From positions 1 through 57,772 of the IMG/VR virus record IMGVR_UViG_3300032315_000416: a stretch of 57,772 nt of DNA, one strand, 5' to 3'. Shown here one piece after another: positions 1-9,161 of this stretch; positions within the stretch are counted from its first letter, which is position 1, and every line of letters begins with the position of its first letter. Position numbers and translations under genes: made by a program. Source of the DNA: a virus. A model generated the notes under the pieces. It had not been told where the DNA came from. It saw only the letters and a list, made by a program, of their open reading frames with translations, and made no database searches.

Positions 1-931
1 GGACGAGATTAACGAGGCAATACCAGTTGTCTTTGGGGCTGGGGTGGGTTCGATGCTTCAACTCTCCTCTCTCGTCAGAAGTGCAATTGTGGCTCCTCCA
101 ACAAAAACCTTCGTTGACGTGGATTTTAGTTCAATTGAAAACCGAGTGGGGGTTTGGCTCGCAGGACAGAACGACAAAGTCGAACTGTTCCGGGAAGGAC
201 TAGATGAGTACAAAGTTTTCGCTTCGACGTCTTTGTATCGTGTGCCATACGAAGATGTTACGAAGGATCAGAGACAGATTGCGAAATCAGCAGTCCTCGG
301 CGCAATGTTTGGCCAAGGAGCCAAAGGGCTGGTTAAGTACGCTGAGGGAATGGGGGTCACGATAAATGAAACCAAAGCAAAGGCTGCGGTAAACAGTTAC
401 CGAAACTCTTACTCTAAAGTAAAGGATTTGTGGTATGCATGCGAAGACGCCGCAATCAAAGCAATAGACACGCCAGGTATTACATACAAAGTTGGGACTA
501 AGCTAGCACTCTGGACTAAGAAAAACGTACTGTGGTTAAAGTTGCCCAGTGGTCGCCATATCTGTTGGCAAGGGCCACAGTTCGAGCTGGTCACCACTCC
601 ATGGGGCGAGGAGAAAATGGGAGTTACTGTCCACTCCCAGAGCACCTACACCCGCCAATGGGGCCGTAACTCGCTTATCGGCAGCTCCATCTTCCAATCC
701 GCCGTACAAGGAACTGCTAGAGATTTTCTCGCAGATGCGACGCTCAATATTACGAAGTTCGGTTATGAAGTTATCAACTTGATCCATGACGAGGTGTTAC
801 TCCTAGTTGATGAAGCTGGTAGTGAGGCTGCTTTGGAAGACGTGATGAAGATCATGACAACACCACCTGCTTGGGCTTCTGACTTCCCCCTAGCTGCAGA
901 GGGATGGGTCAATAAGCGCTACAAGAAGTGA
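1..931 (+). CDS. polA: Family A DNA polymerase (Pol I type), C-terminal part, cut by window edge
   Basis: This is the polymerase domain of the phage replicative DNA polymerase. The frame is open to the left edge, so the N-terminus is outside the window. Numbering from the GTG at 44: motif A (DFSSIENR, from D27) supplies a metal-binding Asp. The O-helix reads RQIAKSAVLGAMFG at 77-90. Motif C is HDE at 248-250. Aligned to E. coli Pol I, the residue equivalent to F762 is Leu (codon 296-298) and that equivalent to Y766 is Phe. The stop abuts the stop of a convergent late gene with no gap. The family call is certain. Whether a 3'-5' exonuclease domain is present cannot be seen. It probably belongs with the replication genes at the right end of the window. 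Confidence 0.95.
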   Translation, partial: DEINEAIPVVFGAGVGSMLQLSSLVRSAIVAPPTKTFVDVDFSSIENRVGVWLAGQNDKVELFREGLDEYKVFASTSLYRVPYEDVTKDQRQIAKSAVLGAMFGQGAKGLVKYAEGMGVTINETKAKAAVNSYRNSYSKVKDLWYACEDAAIKAIDTPGITYKVGTKLALWTKKNVLWLKLPSGRHICWQGPQFELVTTPWGEEKMGVTVHSQSTYTRQWGRNSLIGSSIFQSAVQGTARDFLADATLNITKFGYEVINLIHDEVLLLVDEAGSEAALEDVMKIMTTPPAWASDFPLAAEGWVNKRYKK

Positions 932-2005
932 TTACCGAATGCCGGTCAATCCACCCGGCATCATCATTGGATTCATTGGTTGCCCTTGTTGTTGCTGAGG
1001 ACCACCAATACTTAATGACGCACCGCCAGCTAATGGCATGTTGTACGTAGCATCTAACCCACCAACCAGTCCACCTTGGGCCATCGGCACAGGCATTTGC
1101 TGCTCTTGTGGTTGCTGTGGTTGCTGTGCTTTTTGTTTTAAGTAATCTAAGTATGCATTCAGTAATTCAGCACCAGCACCAATAGCCGCTCCACCATAAC
1201 GGGTAACTGGATGTGGTACTAAACTCAATCCACTTCCGATGGCCCCTACAGTACTAATTGCACCACCAAGATTGTCGTCTTGTGCAAATCTATTGTACGC
1301 ATCAACACCTTGCATACCAGCAAAGCCACCAGCCACACCACGGCCCACCACAGGACCTACAGCACCCACAACGGGTAGCCTATAGTTTGCAATACCACTA
1401 CCAAACGCGGCAGCCTTTGCAGGTATTTGGGAAACCGCTTGGCGAACTTTCTGACCCATTGGCATGGCTTTAGCTTCAGCTGCTAAGGCTTCTGGACGAA
1501 CCAGTACACCAGTAGGTGTTGCGCCATAACCAACGGTATCCGCGGCAGCAGCAATCTTTTTAGGATTAAGAATGCCTTTTTCGGATAGCTCTTGCAATAC
1601 TTTTTTCTGTGCGTCTGCGCGTTCTTTTACACCATGTGTAAACTCATTATATGCGGTCTGTCTAGCGCGCCCCGTGGTGCCAGAGTCTTCATCGATACCG
1701 CCCTGAATAAGACGCTCAAAAGCGGATCTTTCAGCCGGTATTTTATCAAACGCACCTACCACTGGTACACCAGCGCCAACTTTAGAAGCTGCCTTCACAC
1801 CAGTTCTTGCAATTGGCACACCTAAAGCGCCCGCAGTAGCACCGACTGCTGCGCCACCTAAAGAACTTTTTAAATCGCGCGGGTCAAGCCCTTCTTCTGC
1901 AGGAAGACTTTCTAAATAGGCTGTTAACTTTTGAACATCTTCAGTACGACCTTCTTTATCGGCATTTTTAATTGCTTCATAAACTTCAGAAAGATCGCGA
2001 CTCAT
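932..2005 (-). CDS. Uncharacterised late protein, probable virion component
   Basis: A 357-aa protein, last gene of the final late transcription unit (promoter near 8870). It begins with a charged helical stretch (about 1-45). It has two Ala/Gly-rich hydrophobic segments (about 48-75 and 205-265) that could insert in or cross a membrane, and ends in a Gln/Pro/Met/Gly-rich tail. The start overlaps the stop of the upstream gene by 4 bp (ATGA type). I recognise no domain. Its position beside large virion genes and its amphipathic character suggest an internal or ejected virion protein. That is inference. Confidence 0.75.
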   Translation of the reverse strand: MSRDLSEVYEAIKNADKEGRTEDVQKLTAYLESLPAEEGLDPRDLKSSLGGAAVGATAGALGVPIARTGVKAASKVGAGVPVVGAFDKIPAERSAFERLIQGGIDEDSGTTGRARQTAYNEFTHGVKERADAQKKVLQELSEKGILNPKKIAAAADTVGYGATPTGVLVRPEALAAEAKAMPMGQKVRQAVSQIPAKAAAFGSGIANYRLPVVGAVGPVVGRGVAGGFAGMQGVDAYNRFAQDDNLGGAISTVGAIGSGLSLVPHPVTRYGGAAIGAGAELLNAYLDYLKQKAQQPQQPQEQQMPVPMAQGGLVGGLDATYNMPLAGGASLSIGGPQQQQGQPMNPMMMPGGLTGIR

Positions 2006-3918
2006 GGTTTTGCCCCTGGTTTATTTCTATCTATAGCGTCTTGAACTTCTTTTGGATACACTGGCTTTTTACCACCCGCCGCAGCACGCTGTTTTGTAAA
2101 GTCAACTTTTTCATTTAGGATTTCAGTTAACTCTGCGCGGTACTGTTTGTTCAACGCCGCTATTCTTGTGTCCTCTTTTAGGAATTTACGGAAGTTTTTA
2201 GTTTCGTCGTCGCTAGATGCTTTATAAATTTTACCAAGCTCATCATTCTTTCTTGCAATAGCCTCGAGCATCTTGGCTTTTTTGTAGATAGCTTCGGATG
2301 GATCTTTAATACTACTAGAAGCACGCGCTAAAATTTCACGTTCGCCTTCAGTAATCTGACCTTGACCTTTAATTAACTTAGCCGCTTGCAATTCAATACG
2401 AGCCAAGTAAGTAATTAACTCATTACGCTCACCTAAACTTTGACGTGTGGTGGTTGGCAGAGATCTATAAATAGCCTCCTCGATATCAGCAATACCAAAA
2501 TTGCCGATACCTTTTTCCAGTACTTTTGCTACTGCAGGGCCAATACCCGGGGCTTGAAGAACACCAGCGATCGTTGGATCATTTTTAACTAAGTCTTGAA
2601 CACGTTTAGCAGTAACTAAACTATCAGTTACTGTTGTCGAATCTGTATCAGCTTCAAACTCAACACGCTTGGCTTCACTAGATTTAGCACGCTCTCTAGC
2701 ACTGGTCACACCCTCTTCTTTAGCAATCTCTTCCGCTGCTTTAATTTCAGGAAGAGTTGGCTCGCGCCTTGGAGCCACATTAGCTGCCGCAGCTGCGGTA
2801 GTTGTTGGTGCTGGGTAGTTACCAGATTCAAATTTAGTTATTGCAGCTTTTGCTTTGCCAATAGCTTCAGGAGTGTTTGGAATTTTATCAGTTACGTCGA
2901 TTCCAATTGCATTTGCTATGGCTTTAGCATAATTTTTAGTAGACTCTACTGTATTGCCTGTAGCTGTAGCGGGGGCCCAAGTTTCAGCTAATAAAGCTGG
3001 GCTTATGAAATCACCAACTTGAGAACCAAAACGCTCTTTAATAATTGGGCTTTTACCAGATATTTTTAGTTCTAAATCTTTTTGTAACGCTTTATCACCT
3101 TCTTCAGGTGTGGCAAACACTTTAATTTTACCAGTTGCCGTATCCACGATATTACCTGGATTGTTATTACGAACGCTAAGCGGAACATTTGCTGCAGGAG
3201 CAGACGTAACGACTGGAGCAAAGTTTTCTGCTTGTGCTAAGATTTTTTGATTGCGTGGAAGGCTTGGATTTTTCTTTGCCAATTCGACTGCATCACGCAA
3301 AGTAATCAGTTCTTCACGGCCACCGATTGCATATGGAACCAATTTATCTAGCTCTACGCTAGCTTGCCGTTTAGCTTGTTCGCCCGCTGCTATTTTTAAA
3401 TACTCTTGTCTTACGGCAAGTGCGTTAGGCCCAGCTAATTTTTCACGTTGTAATTGCTCGGGCGGAATAAATACGCCTGTACTCGGATCTGTAAATCCTT
3501 GAGTAATTTGACCACTACCACCCGCACCGCCTGCGCCAGGGGAAACGGAAGCATACAGTCTTGCATCTTGCTCTGCCTTAGCCTGCGCAGCTCGGAATGC
3601 AGCCATCTTTTCTTGCATACCCATTGTGTCAGCTTCTTCGAGCTGCCGTTGACGTCGTACTGCAGTTAACGCTGCAGATGGACCTTGCTCACCGCCAGCA
3701 CCCCAAGCAGACGCTTCTTGCAGGCCGCCTAAGAAGGTGCTCATTGGACCGGTGCGCTTGTCAATCAGCGCTTGCATATTAGCCAATATACTTTCTGTTT
3801 GCTCAGGCCCCAAGCTAGTTGTTCCAGCGGGCGTTACACCAGTTTTGGATTTAGCAGTAGTCACTGGCACTGATGCCGCACTGCCACCTTCGTCAAAATA
3901 CGATAGTCCGTTTTTCAT
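2002..3918 (-). CDS. Large virion protein with a putative peptidoglycan-degrading (NNPGN-type) domain
   Basis: A 638-aa protein. Near residues 245-345 it carries RNNNPGNI followed by a region with FATPEEGDKAL and a conserved WAP segment. This pattern is typical of phage structural proteins annotated as transglycosylase-like or lytic virion proteins. The flanks are low-complexity Ala/Gln/Lys helical sequence with coiled-coil character (about 60-130 and 385-620). The likely role is local wall opening during DNA entry, as an internal or tail-tip protein. It lies between two other uncharacterised virion genes in the same operon and overlaps the downstream gene by 4 bp. The domain call rests on motif recognition; the catalytic residue was not identified. 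Confidence 0.7.
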   Translation of the reverse strand: MKNGLSYFDEGGSAASVPVTTAKSKTGVTPAGTTSLGPEQTESILANMQALIDKRTGPMSTFLGGLQEASAWGAGGEQGPSAALTAVRRQRQLEEADTMGMQEKMAAFRAAQAKAEQDARLYASVSPGAGGAGGSGQITQGFTDPSTGVFIPPEQLQREKLAGPNALAVRQEYLKIAAGEQAKRQASVELDKLVPYAIGGREELITLRDAVELAKKNPSLPRNQKILAQAENFAPVVTSAPAANVPLSVRNNNPGNIVDTATGKIKVFATPEEGDKALQKDLELKISGKSPIIKERFGSQVGDFISPALLAETWAPATATGNTVESTKNYAKAIANAIGIDVTDKIPNTPEAIGKAKAAITKFESGNYPAPTTTAAAAANVAPRREPTLPEIKAAEEIAKEEGVTSARERAKSSEAKRVEFEADTDSTTVTDSLVTAKRVQDLVKNDPTIAGVLQAPGIGPAVAKVLEKGIGNFGIADIEEAIYRSLPTTTRQSLGERNELITYLARIELQAAKLIKGQGQITEGEREILARASSSIKDPSEAIYKKAKMLEAIARKNDELGKIYKASSDDETKNFRKFLKEDTRIAALNKQYRAELTEILNEKVDFTKQRAAAGGKKPVYPKEVQDAIDRNKPGAKP

Positions 3919-3924
3919 ATTATT

Positions 3925-4839
3925 TTATATAACTCTATCAAAATAAAATTCATCATTAGTCCCAGTTTGGGTATTGCCGTCTGCATCGGTATATGTGTAA
4001 TCAGTTGTTGGCGGGTTCATTAATGTATCCGTACTTTCCGCACCCGTTGGAGTAAAATTGCTACCAGAAAATAATCTTCCTAAAACACCACCCAAACCAC
4101 CATAACCGCTTAGTGCTTGATTAATAGCATTGTATCCTGCGCTTCCAGCGGTAGCCAAACTACCTAATGTATTGAGTGGCGACAATTGTGTTCTGTTTGC
4201 GACTGTGGTAGGAGCCTGAATACCACCAACAATTTTACCATAATTTGCCGCTGCGGTAAAGGGATCCGACTGTTGCGCTTGACCTAATGTAGTCATTGAA
4301 GCGGTGCCTTGCTGACCCACATTGCCTAGTCCAGTAGCCGCGGATACACCAGTCTGCTGGTTCTGTAATGCAGCTTGCATTTGCTGAGCAAACAGTTGCG
4401 CTTGTGCGTCAGCCATGGCTTTGTTAACTGCGGTTTCACCGCGTAAACTACCGTAGTTACCGCCAGCAATATTAGCTCCCTGAACTGGAGCACGAACGTT
4501 TGGCATCAACTGGTTTAGCTGTTGGTTCTGGGCTTGAAACAAACCACCCATTGCAGTGCCAGTGTTTGGCGTTACTTGACCAGTTGCTGTATCTGTAATC
4601 CAAGGGTTGGCGGCGCCAGAAGATATCTGTCCTAGTGTGCCCTGAGCTTGAAAAAACGGATTGTTTGGTCCTTGCAGGTTGTTAATAGCTTGACCAGCCA
4701 CTGTGTTTTGCAGTGAAGGTGCTGCACCGGCAGCAGTACCAGCTTGGCTAACAATGTTCTGCTGCGCGGTATCATACCACGCCGGCATTGATGTAGTTTG
4801 ATTAGCTGTATTTGTAATTAGATCTGATAGTCCGGCCAT
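3925..4839 (-). CDS. Uncharacterised Gln/Ala/Asn-rich virion protein
   Basis: A 304-aa protein rich in Ala, Gln, Asn, Gly and Thr, with a helical centre (about 125-170, Ala/Gln-rich) and a C-terminal segment with alternating Thr/Tyr/Asp that ends FDRVI. It has no signal peptide, and its only hydrophobic stretch is a short Gly/Ala-rich one near 225-250. It lies 2 bp after the giant DUF4214 gene and 6 bp before the lytic virion gene, so the three are co-expressed. The composition resembles internal or ejection proteins of short-tailed phages. No family was recognised. Confidence 0.7.
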   Translation of the reverse strand: MAGLSDLITNTANQTTSMPAWYDTAQQNIVSQAGTAAGAAPSLQNTVAGQAINNLQGPNNPFFQAQGTLGQISSGAANPWITDTATGQVTPNTGTAMGGLFQAQNQQLNQLMPNVRAPVQGANIAGGNYGSLRGETAVNKAMADAQAQLFAQQMQAALQNQQTGVSAATGLGNVGQQGTASMTTLGQAQQSDPFTAAANYGKIVGGIQAPTTVANRTQLSPLNTLGSLATAGSAGYNAINQALSGYGGLGGVLGRLFSGSNFTPTGAESTDTLMNPPTTDYTYTDADGNTQTGTNDEFYFDRVI

Positions 4840-4841
4840 GA

Positions 4842-7800
4842 TTATGCTCTCTTTTTAGCTTCAAGTAAATATGCAAGGGGCCCTTTTGAATCTGGGGGCA
4901 ACTCTTTTGAATCGTGATTCTGTCTGTGTTCGCGAATAGTCTGTAAAAATTGGTCTAGTACACCCGCACCAGCTTCGTTACTACCATTACCTAATGCGGC
5001 CACAACGTCAGCTGGAATAACAAACTCACCATTGGCGAGCATTGCCGGCACTTCATCGCTAGTACCATTTCCTTCTCCGTTAACGTAACGGTTCTCCAAG
5101 GATCCCAAACCACCTTCACTAAAGAACTGTGGATTGTGGCCTTCTATAGAGCCACCTTTTGCCACAAATTTTGGATTGTATCCAGGTAAATTATAATCTA
5201 CATTTCGTTTTGTCATGCCAACTTTTAGTTTAGGCATTTTTAAGCTAGAGCCAACAAATGGCGAGGCAGACGGATCAGAAATACCCGCGCTGTCTGATGT
5301 GCCGTAGTTTGAAGTTGATAAACCAAATGGGTCGTATTGTGTTGCCACTGCGCCTCCTGTAGCCATCTTAAATTGTCCGGCTAATTGATAATCTGTTCTA
5401 GCTTTAGTTAAGCCAGGTGTTAAGTCGTAAATGCCTGTTGTATCTTGCGAGGCTTGAGCCGCCCGCATTTGCGGTATTGTTACTGGTCTTGTTGTACCCG
5501 TTACGCCCGTTACGCCTGTGCCAGATCCTGTTACGCCTGTGCCAGATCCTGTTACGCCTGTGCCAGATCCTGTTACGCCAGTACCCGTTACGCCAGTACC
5601 CGTTACACCCATACCAGATCCGTCTGTACCCGTTACACCCATACCAGATCCGTCTGTACCCGTAACGCCTGTGCCCGTACCTGTACCTGTTACGCCTGTA
5701 CCTGTTACGCCTGTACCTGTTACGCCTGTACCTGTTACGCCTGTACCTGTTACGCCTGTTACGCGTGTGCCGGTTACGCCCGTGGTACCTGTTACGCCTG
5801 TTGTGCGGGAGCCTGTTATTATTTTTTTTAAGTCCGCTTGGTTTATTCCTGTTGCAGATGAAACTTTACTAAATGCAATATTAGCGGGGACTCCGGCGGA
5901 TAAGAGTACGCTTATTAAATTAAGCGATTCTGTAACACCCTGCATTTGCGAATCAAATTGTTTATCTAAAAGACTTAAACTCTTATTGTATTCTTCTTGT
6001 GTTATTTCTTTACTTTGTAACTCATTATCTAATTGAGTTTTTTCTTCAGCATACTGTTGTAAATTTAACGTGGGTGTAAATTTTGTTGCTGTAACTACTA
6101 CACCTTGGGACAAATCTTGCTGTTCCGCTTTTTCAACATCCGCTTTTAAGTCCGTTGCAACTTTTGGTAAATTGATAAACGTATTGGTGCCCGGTATTTT
6201 TCCGCTTTCACCAAAAATAATACTTCCGGACATGTCTGCCTGTAAAGACGAACCCTCACCAATCATTGAGCTTGTGTCGGCAAGTATAGCTTTTACTTGA
6301 TCAGCCGGAATACCAAAAAAAGTTTCAGAATCGGCCGAGCTCAATGTATCTAAAGTTAAACTACTCGGGCTAACCGTTGAGCTCTGATCACTGCTTGTGT
6401 ATGGTTGTCCTGTAGCCGGGTTAATATTTGAAGCTGTTGCACTTGTTGCACCTTTTGCACTAGCAACACTGAGTAATTTACTTGGATCAGTGAACTGACT
6501 GATCAGGTTATTCATAATCTGTTCTTGATTCTTGCCGCTCAATGCAGATGTTGCTACGGTGCTACCAGCGATCTGTGTTGCCCGTGCAATCTTAGCCATT
6601 ACGTCTGGTGTTATTCCGGAGTCTTTTAATGCAGTTGTAATGGTACTTACCGCACCTTGACTAATGCCGTTGGAAGCCAAAGAAGTAGCAAATGTTTTAA
6701 AAATTTGATCCCCGTTTGCCCCGTTAACAGCGCTACCCACGGTAGTTGCTAGGGTTGTAGCAACGATACTGCCAATTTGTTGTGGGGTATAAAAACCGCC
6801 AGATGCGTCTGAAATATCTTTAATTGTGCTGGCCATCGGGCCACTGCTCATTAGGGGCTGCATGGCGGATGTTATACCACCAACTGCTGCGCCAGTCAGC
6901 GCGCCCTTAGTAGCGTCTCCACCAGCTGCTGCAGCGTTTAGTGCACCCATGGTAGCGCCAACAATAATACCGCCACCAATAACCGCCGCTGTTCCAGTGC
7001 CCAAACCTACAGCACTACCGACAGTAGCCGCCAAACCACCACTTGCAGCGAACGAACCACCTGCTGTTGCTGCAGCTAATGCCATACTGCCTACAAACAT
7101 AGGGCCTTGTGCGTAATAACCGAAGCCGTAATCTTTTGAACGATAGACGTCCAAGTTTTGCATACCACCGTGGGCTGTTGGCGCACTAATTGGAATTAGC
7201 TTGTCACCAGACCGCTTATAAAACGCAGTGTCAAAACTTTGAGCGCCGCCTTCTCGAGCCCTACCCGGGGTTAATGAGTCTCCGGTGTACATATATATGT
7301 CTTTAGCGGCTTGGTTAATGGCGTCGTACACTTCATGATCACGACTAATGGTGTTCATTACGGGCTGCCCGTCTGAACTAAAAATTGGATCGCCCGCTCT
7401 TGCGATGAATTGGCCCGATTCGGGATCAATTCTGTCAGTCGGTTCTGTTGCTTGGACCTGTTTGTCTTTAAACTGTGACGGGTCAATGCCTACTAGCCGA
7501 GCGGCTTCGTTTAGCCCATCGTAGGTCTTATTACCCGCATGATCTACCAACACAGTAACGCCAATGGCGTCGGCACCCCTAGCAAGTTTACCACTAAACG
7601 AATTGCTTGACCAACCTAGATCACTAACTAAATTACCGTTACCATGAGAAAAGTCTGATACTGAGCCGCCGTTGGCAGAACCTAAAAGGCGATCTGCAGT
7701 TGCTGCGCTAAGAATTGGAACTTTAGCGCCGTTAATAGTAACAGTACCATACTGCCCATACACCGTACGGTCAGTACGAACAAAATCTGCATCCGAGCCT

Positions 7801-8849
7801 GTAAGGGGCGTTAACTGCTCCCACAACGCACGGTTTTCAGCTTTTAATTTGGCGCCAAGCACCGGGTCTAATGCAATCTGTTTGTACACCTCACGCAGGT
7901 TATCGTCTTGTGTGGCTACAGTATTTGTGCCCTCTACCATGCGATTTGGATTTAAAACTAATTTTGTGTACTCGGCTAATTGTTGCGGCGTTAGCTGACT
8001 AACAATATTTTTACCTAGTGTAGCTTCAAGCAATGCTGTAACACCAGGTTGGCTAAAGCTAACACTCTCGCCCGATTGCGCAATCTCTTGAGCAATTTGT
8101 GCTTTTGTTTTACCAGCGGCTAATTGCTCTTGCCAATACTTTAAACCAGCGGCGTCAGGCGCACGACCCAAGTACTCCATGTATTCTTGGGCGACGATAC
8201 CCTCTGGACTATTTTGAATAGACTTAACAATTTGATCTATGGGAACACCATTTGCAGCTTGTTGCTGCCAGTATTGCATCCCTAACGGATCTGGGGAACG
8301 GCCTAGACTTTGGTACGCTTGAGCAATTTGTGCATTAGGGCTAGTTGTCGACTCTTTTGAAAGAACCATTTCAGCACGAATTTTTTCTATTGGTATACCC
8401 TTATCAAGCTGACTCTGCCAATAAGTTAAGCCCCCTTGATCCGGCGCACGACCTAAAACATCTCGGTATAAACCGGTGACGCCGGTGACACCAGTGACGC
8501 CAAAAATATCAGTTACATTGGGAGCACCCGTAACACCAGCTACCGCGTTAAAATTAGTATTGTTAGCTACATTAGTATTGCCGACAACATTAGTATTGTC
8601 GGCGACATTAGTATTGACAGCGCCAAGAATATTGGCTTGCTGTTTTGCCAACGCCTCTGGAGAATTTTGAAACGCATTTTTAATTTCATCTAACGAGGTG
8701 CCGGTATTATACCTGTTTTGCCAATAATCCAACCCGCCCGCATCTGGGGCACGATCAAAAACAGTTCGATACAAGTCAACAATAGGATTAGCCTGCTGTT
8801 GGCCTCCTGCAGATTGCTGTTGTGTCGTATCTAGGGTTTCTAGCGCCAT
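4842..8849 (-). CDS. Giant virion protein with DUF4214 repeats and Val-Thr-Gly minisatellite
   Basis: A 1335-aa protein, first gene of the last late unit. The N-terminus holds four DUF4214-type repeats (about 24-72, 126-170, 175-215, 220-262), recognisable by the recurrent L-G-R-x-P-D-x-x-G-L-x-Y-W-Q core. The first two are separated by an Asn-rich NTNV linker. A Gly/Ala-rich hydrophobic region lies around 580-660. Residues about 1015-1115 are a degenerate tandem of GVTGT units. The C-terminus has the [18 protein letters not shown] segment seen in many phage structural proteins. The predicted leader is 21 nt with a weak ribosome site. DUF4214 is often found in surface and adhesion proteins. 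A virion role is likely; a specific role is not known. Confidence 0.8.
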   Translation of the reverse strand: MALETLDTTQQQSAGGQQQANPIVDLYRTVFDRAPDAGGLDYWQNRYNTGTSLDEIKNAFQNSPEALAKQQANILGAVNTNVADNTNVVGNTNVANNTNFNAVAGVTGAPNVTDIFGVTGVTGVTGLYRDVLGRAPDQGGLTYWQSQLDKGIPIEKIRAEMVLSKESTTSPNAQIAQAYQSLGRSPDPLGMQYWQQQAANGVPIDQIVKSIQNSPEGIVAQEYMEYLGRAPDAAGLKYWQEQLAAGKTKAQIAQEIAQSGESVSFSQPGVTALLEATLGKNIVSQLTPQQLAEYTKLVLNPNRMVEGTNTVATQDDNLREVYKQIALDPVLGAKLKAENRALWEQLTPLTGSDADFVRTDRTVYGQYGTVTINGAKVPILSAATADRLLGSANGGSVSDFSHGNGNLVSDLGWSSNSFSGKLARGADAIGVTVLVDHAGNKTYDGLNEAARLVGIDPSQFKDKQVQATEPTDRIDPESGQFIARAGDPIFSSDGQPVMNTISRDHEVYDAINQAAKDIYMYTGDSLTPGRAREGGAQSFDTAFYKRSGDKLIPISAPTAHGGMQNLDVYRSKDYGFGYYAQGPMFVGSMALAAATAGGSFAASGGLAATVGSAVGLGTGTAAVIGGGIIVGATMGALNAAAAGGDATKGALTGAAVGGITSAMQPLMSSGPMASTIKDISDASGGFYTPQQIGSIVATTLATTVGSAVNGANGDQIFKTFATSLASNGISQGAVSTITTALKDSGITPDVMAKIARATQIAGSTVATSALSGKNQEQIMNNLISQFTDPSKLLSVASAKGATSATASNINPATGQPYTSSDQSSTVSPSSLTLDTLSSADSETFFGIPADQVKAILADTSSMIGEGSSLQADMSGSIIFGESGKIPGTNTFINLPKVATDLKADVEKAEQQDLSQGVVVTATKFTPTLNLQQYAEEKTQLDNELQSKEITQEEYNKSLSLLDKQFDSQMQGVTESLNLISVLLSAGVPANIAFSKVSSATGINQADLKKIITGSRTTGVTGTTGVTGTRVTGVTGTGVTGTGVTGTGVTGTGVTGTGTGTGVTGTDGSGMGVTGTDGSGMGVTGTGVTGTGVTGSGTGVTGSGTGVTGSGTGVTGVTGTTRPVTIPQMRAAQASQDTTGIYDLTPGLTKARTDYQLAGQFKMATGGAVATQYDPFGLSTSNYGTSDSAGISDPSASPFVGSSLKMPKLKVGMTKRNVDYNLPGYNPKFVAKGGSIEGHNPQFFSEGGLGSLENRYVNGEGNGTSDEVPAMLANGEFVIPADVVAALGNGSNEAGAGVLDQFLQTIREHRQNHDSKELPPDSKGPLAYLLEAKKRA

Positions 8850-8867
8850 GGTCTTTAAGTAATTTGT

Positions 8868-8890
8868 CCTACATTAACTAATGCAAAAAA
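8868..8890 (-). promoter_or_regulatory. Late-type promoter motif, copy 7
   Basis: The minus strand reads TTTTTTGCATTAGT, six bases (TAATGT), then AGGAC. The predicted +1 is the A at 8870, giving a 21-nt leader before the DUF4214 gene. The T-run is shared with the terminator just upstream. It matches seven other sites in the window at every fixed position. Confidence 0.75.
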
Positions 8891-8906
8891 GGGCGTAAAA
8901 ACGCCC
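8885..8906 (-). terminator. Rho-independent terminator after the 83-aa gene
   Basis: On the minus strand a perfect 6-bp stem (GGGCGT/ACGCCC) with a 4-base loop is followed by six T. It lies 3 bp past the stop of the gene at 8910-9161 and ends the unit that began at 15294. Confidence 0.8.
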
Positions 8907-8909
8907 CTG

Positions 8910-9161
8910 TTATTGGGTTGGACCATTAATAATTTCAGTAAACTCATATGCCCAATCTTGCCAGTTTTCATATAGGGCTGGGTCTGGAACGGGATAACTT
9001 AAAAATGTTGATAACTGAGCCACGTTACTGGCGACTATTTTCCAGTCAATTTCTGGCAACGCTGGAATAGGTTCTTCACCGTAAAACATAACCAGATTAC
9101 CGTTCCAATCTTCCCAGCTCATAAAGTCTGGCACACATGGAAAAAAGGATTGAATAGCCAT
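8910..9161 (-). CDS. Uncharacterised small acidic protein
   Basis: An 83-aa protein rich in Trp, Pro and acidic residues, with two related W-x-D/N-W motifs (WEDWNGN and NWQDWAYEF). It is the last gene of its unit: its start overlaps the stop of the 716-aa tail protein by one base and a strong hairpin terminator follows. The size and position fit a small tail or adaptor accessory protein, but no family was recognised. Confidence 0.7.
   Translation of the reverse strand: MAIQSFFPCVPDFMSWEDWNGNLVMFYGEEPIPALPEIDWKIVASNVAQLSTFLSYPVPDPALYENWQDWAYEFTEIINGPTQ

Noticed and set aside
5417-6036. Plus-strand frames rich in Pro/Val/Thr over the minisatellite
   Set aside because: They mirror the GVTGT repeat of the DUF4214 gene on the other strand, have no ribosome site and only reflect repeat composition.
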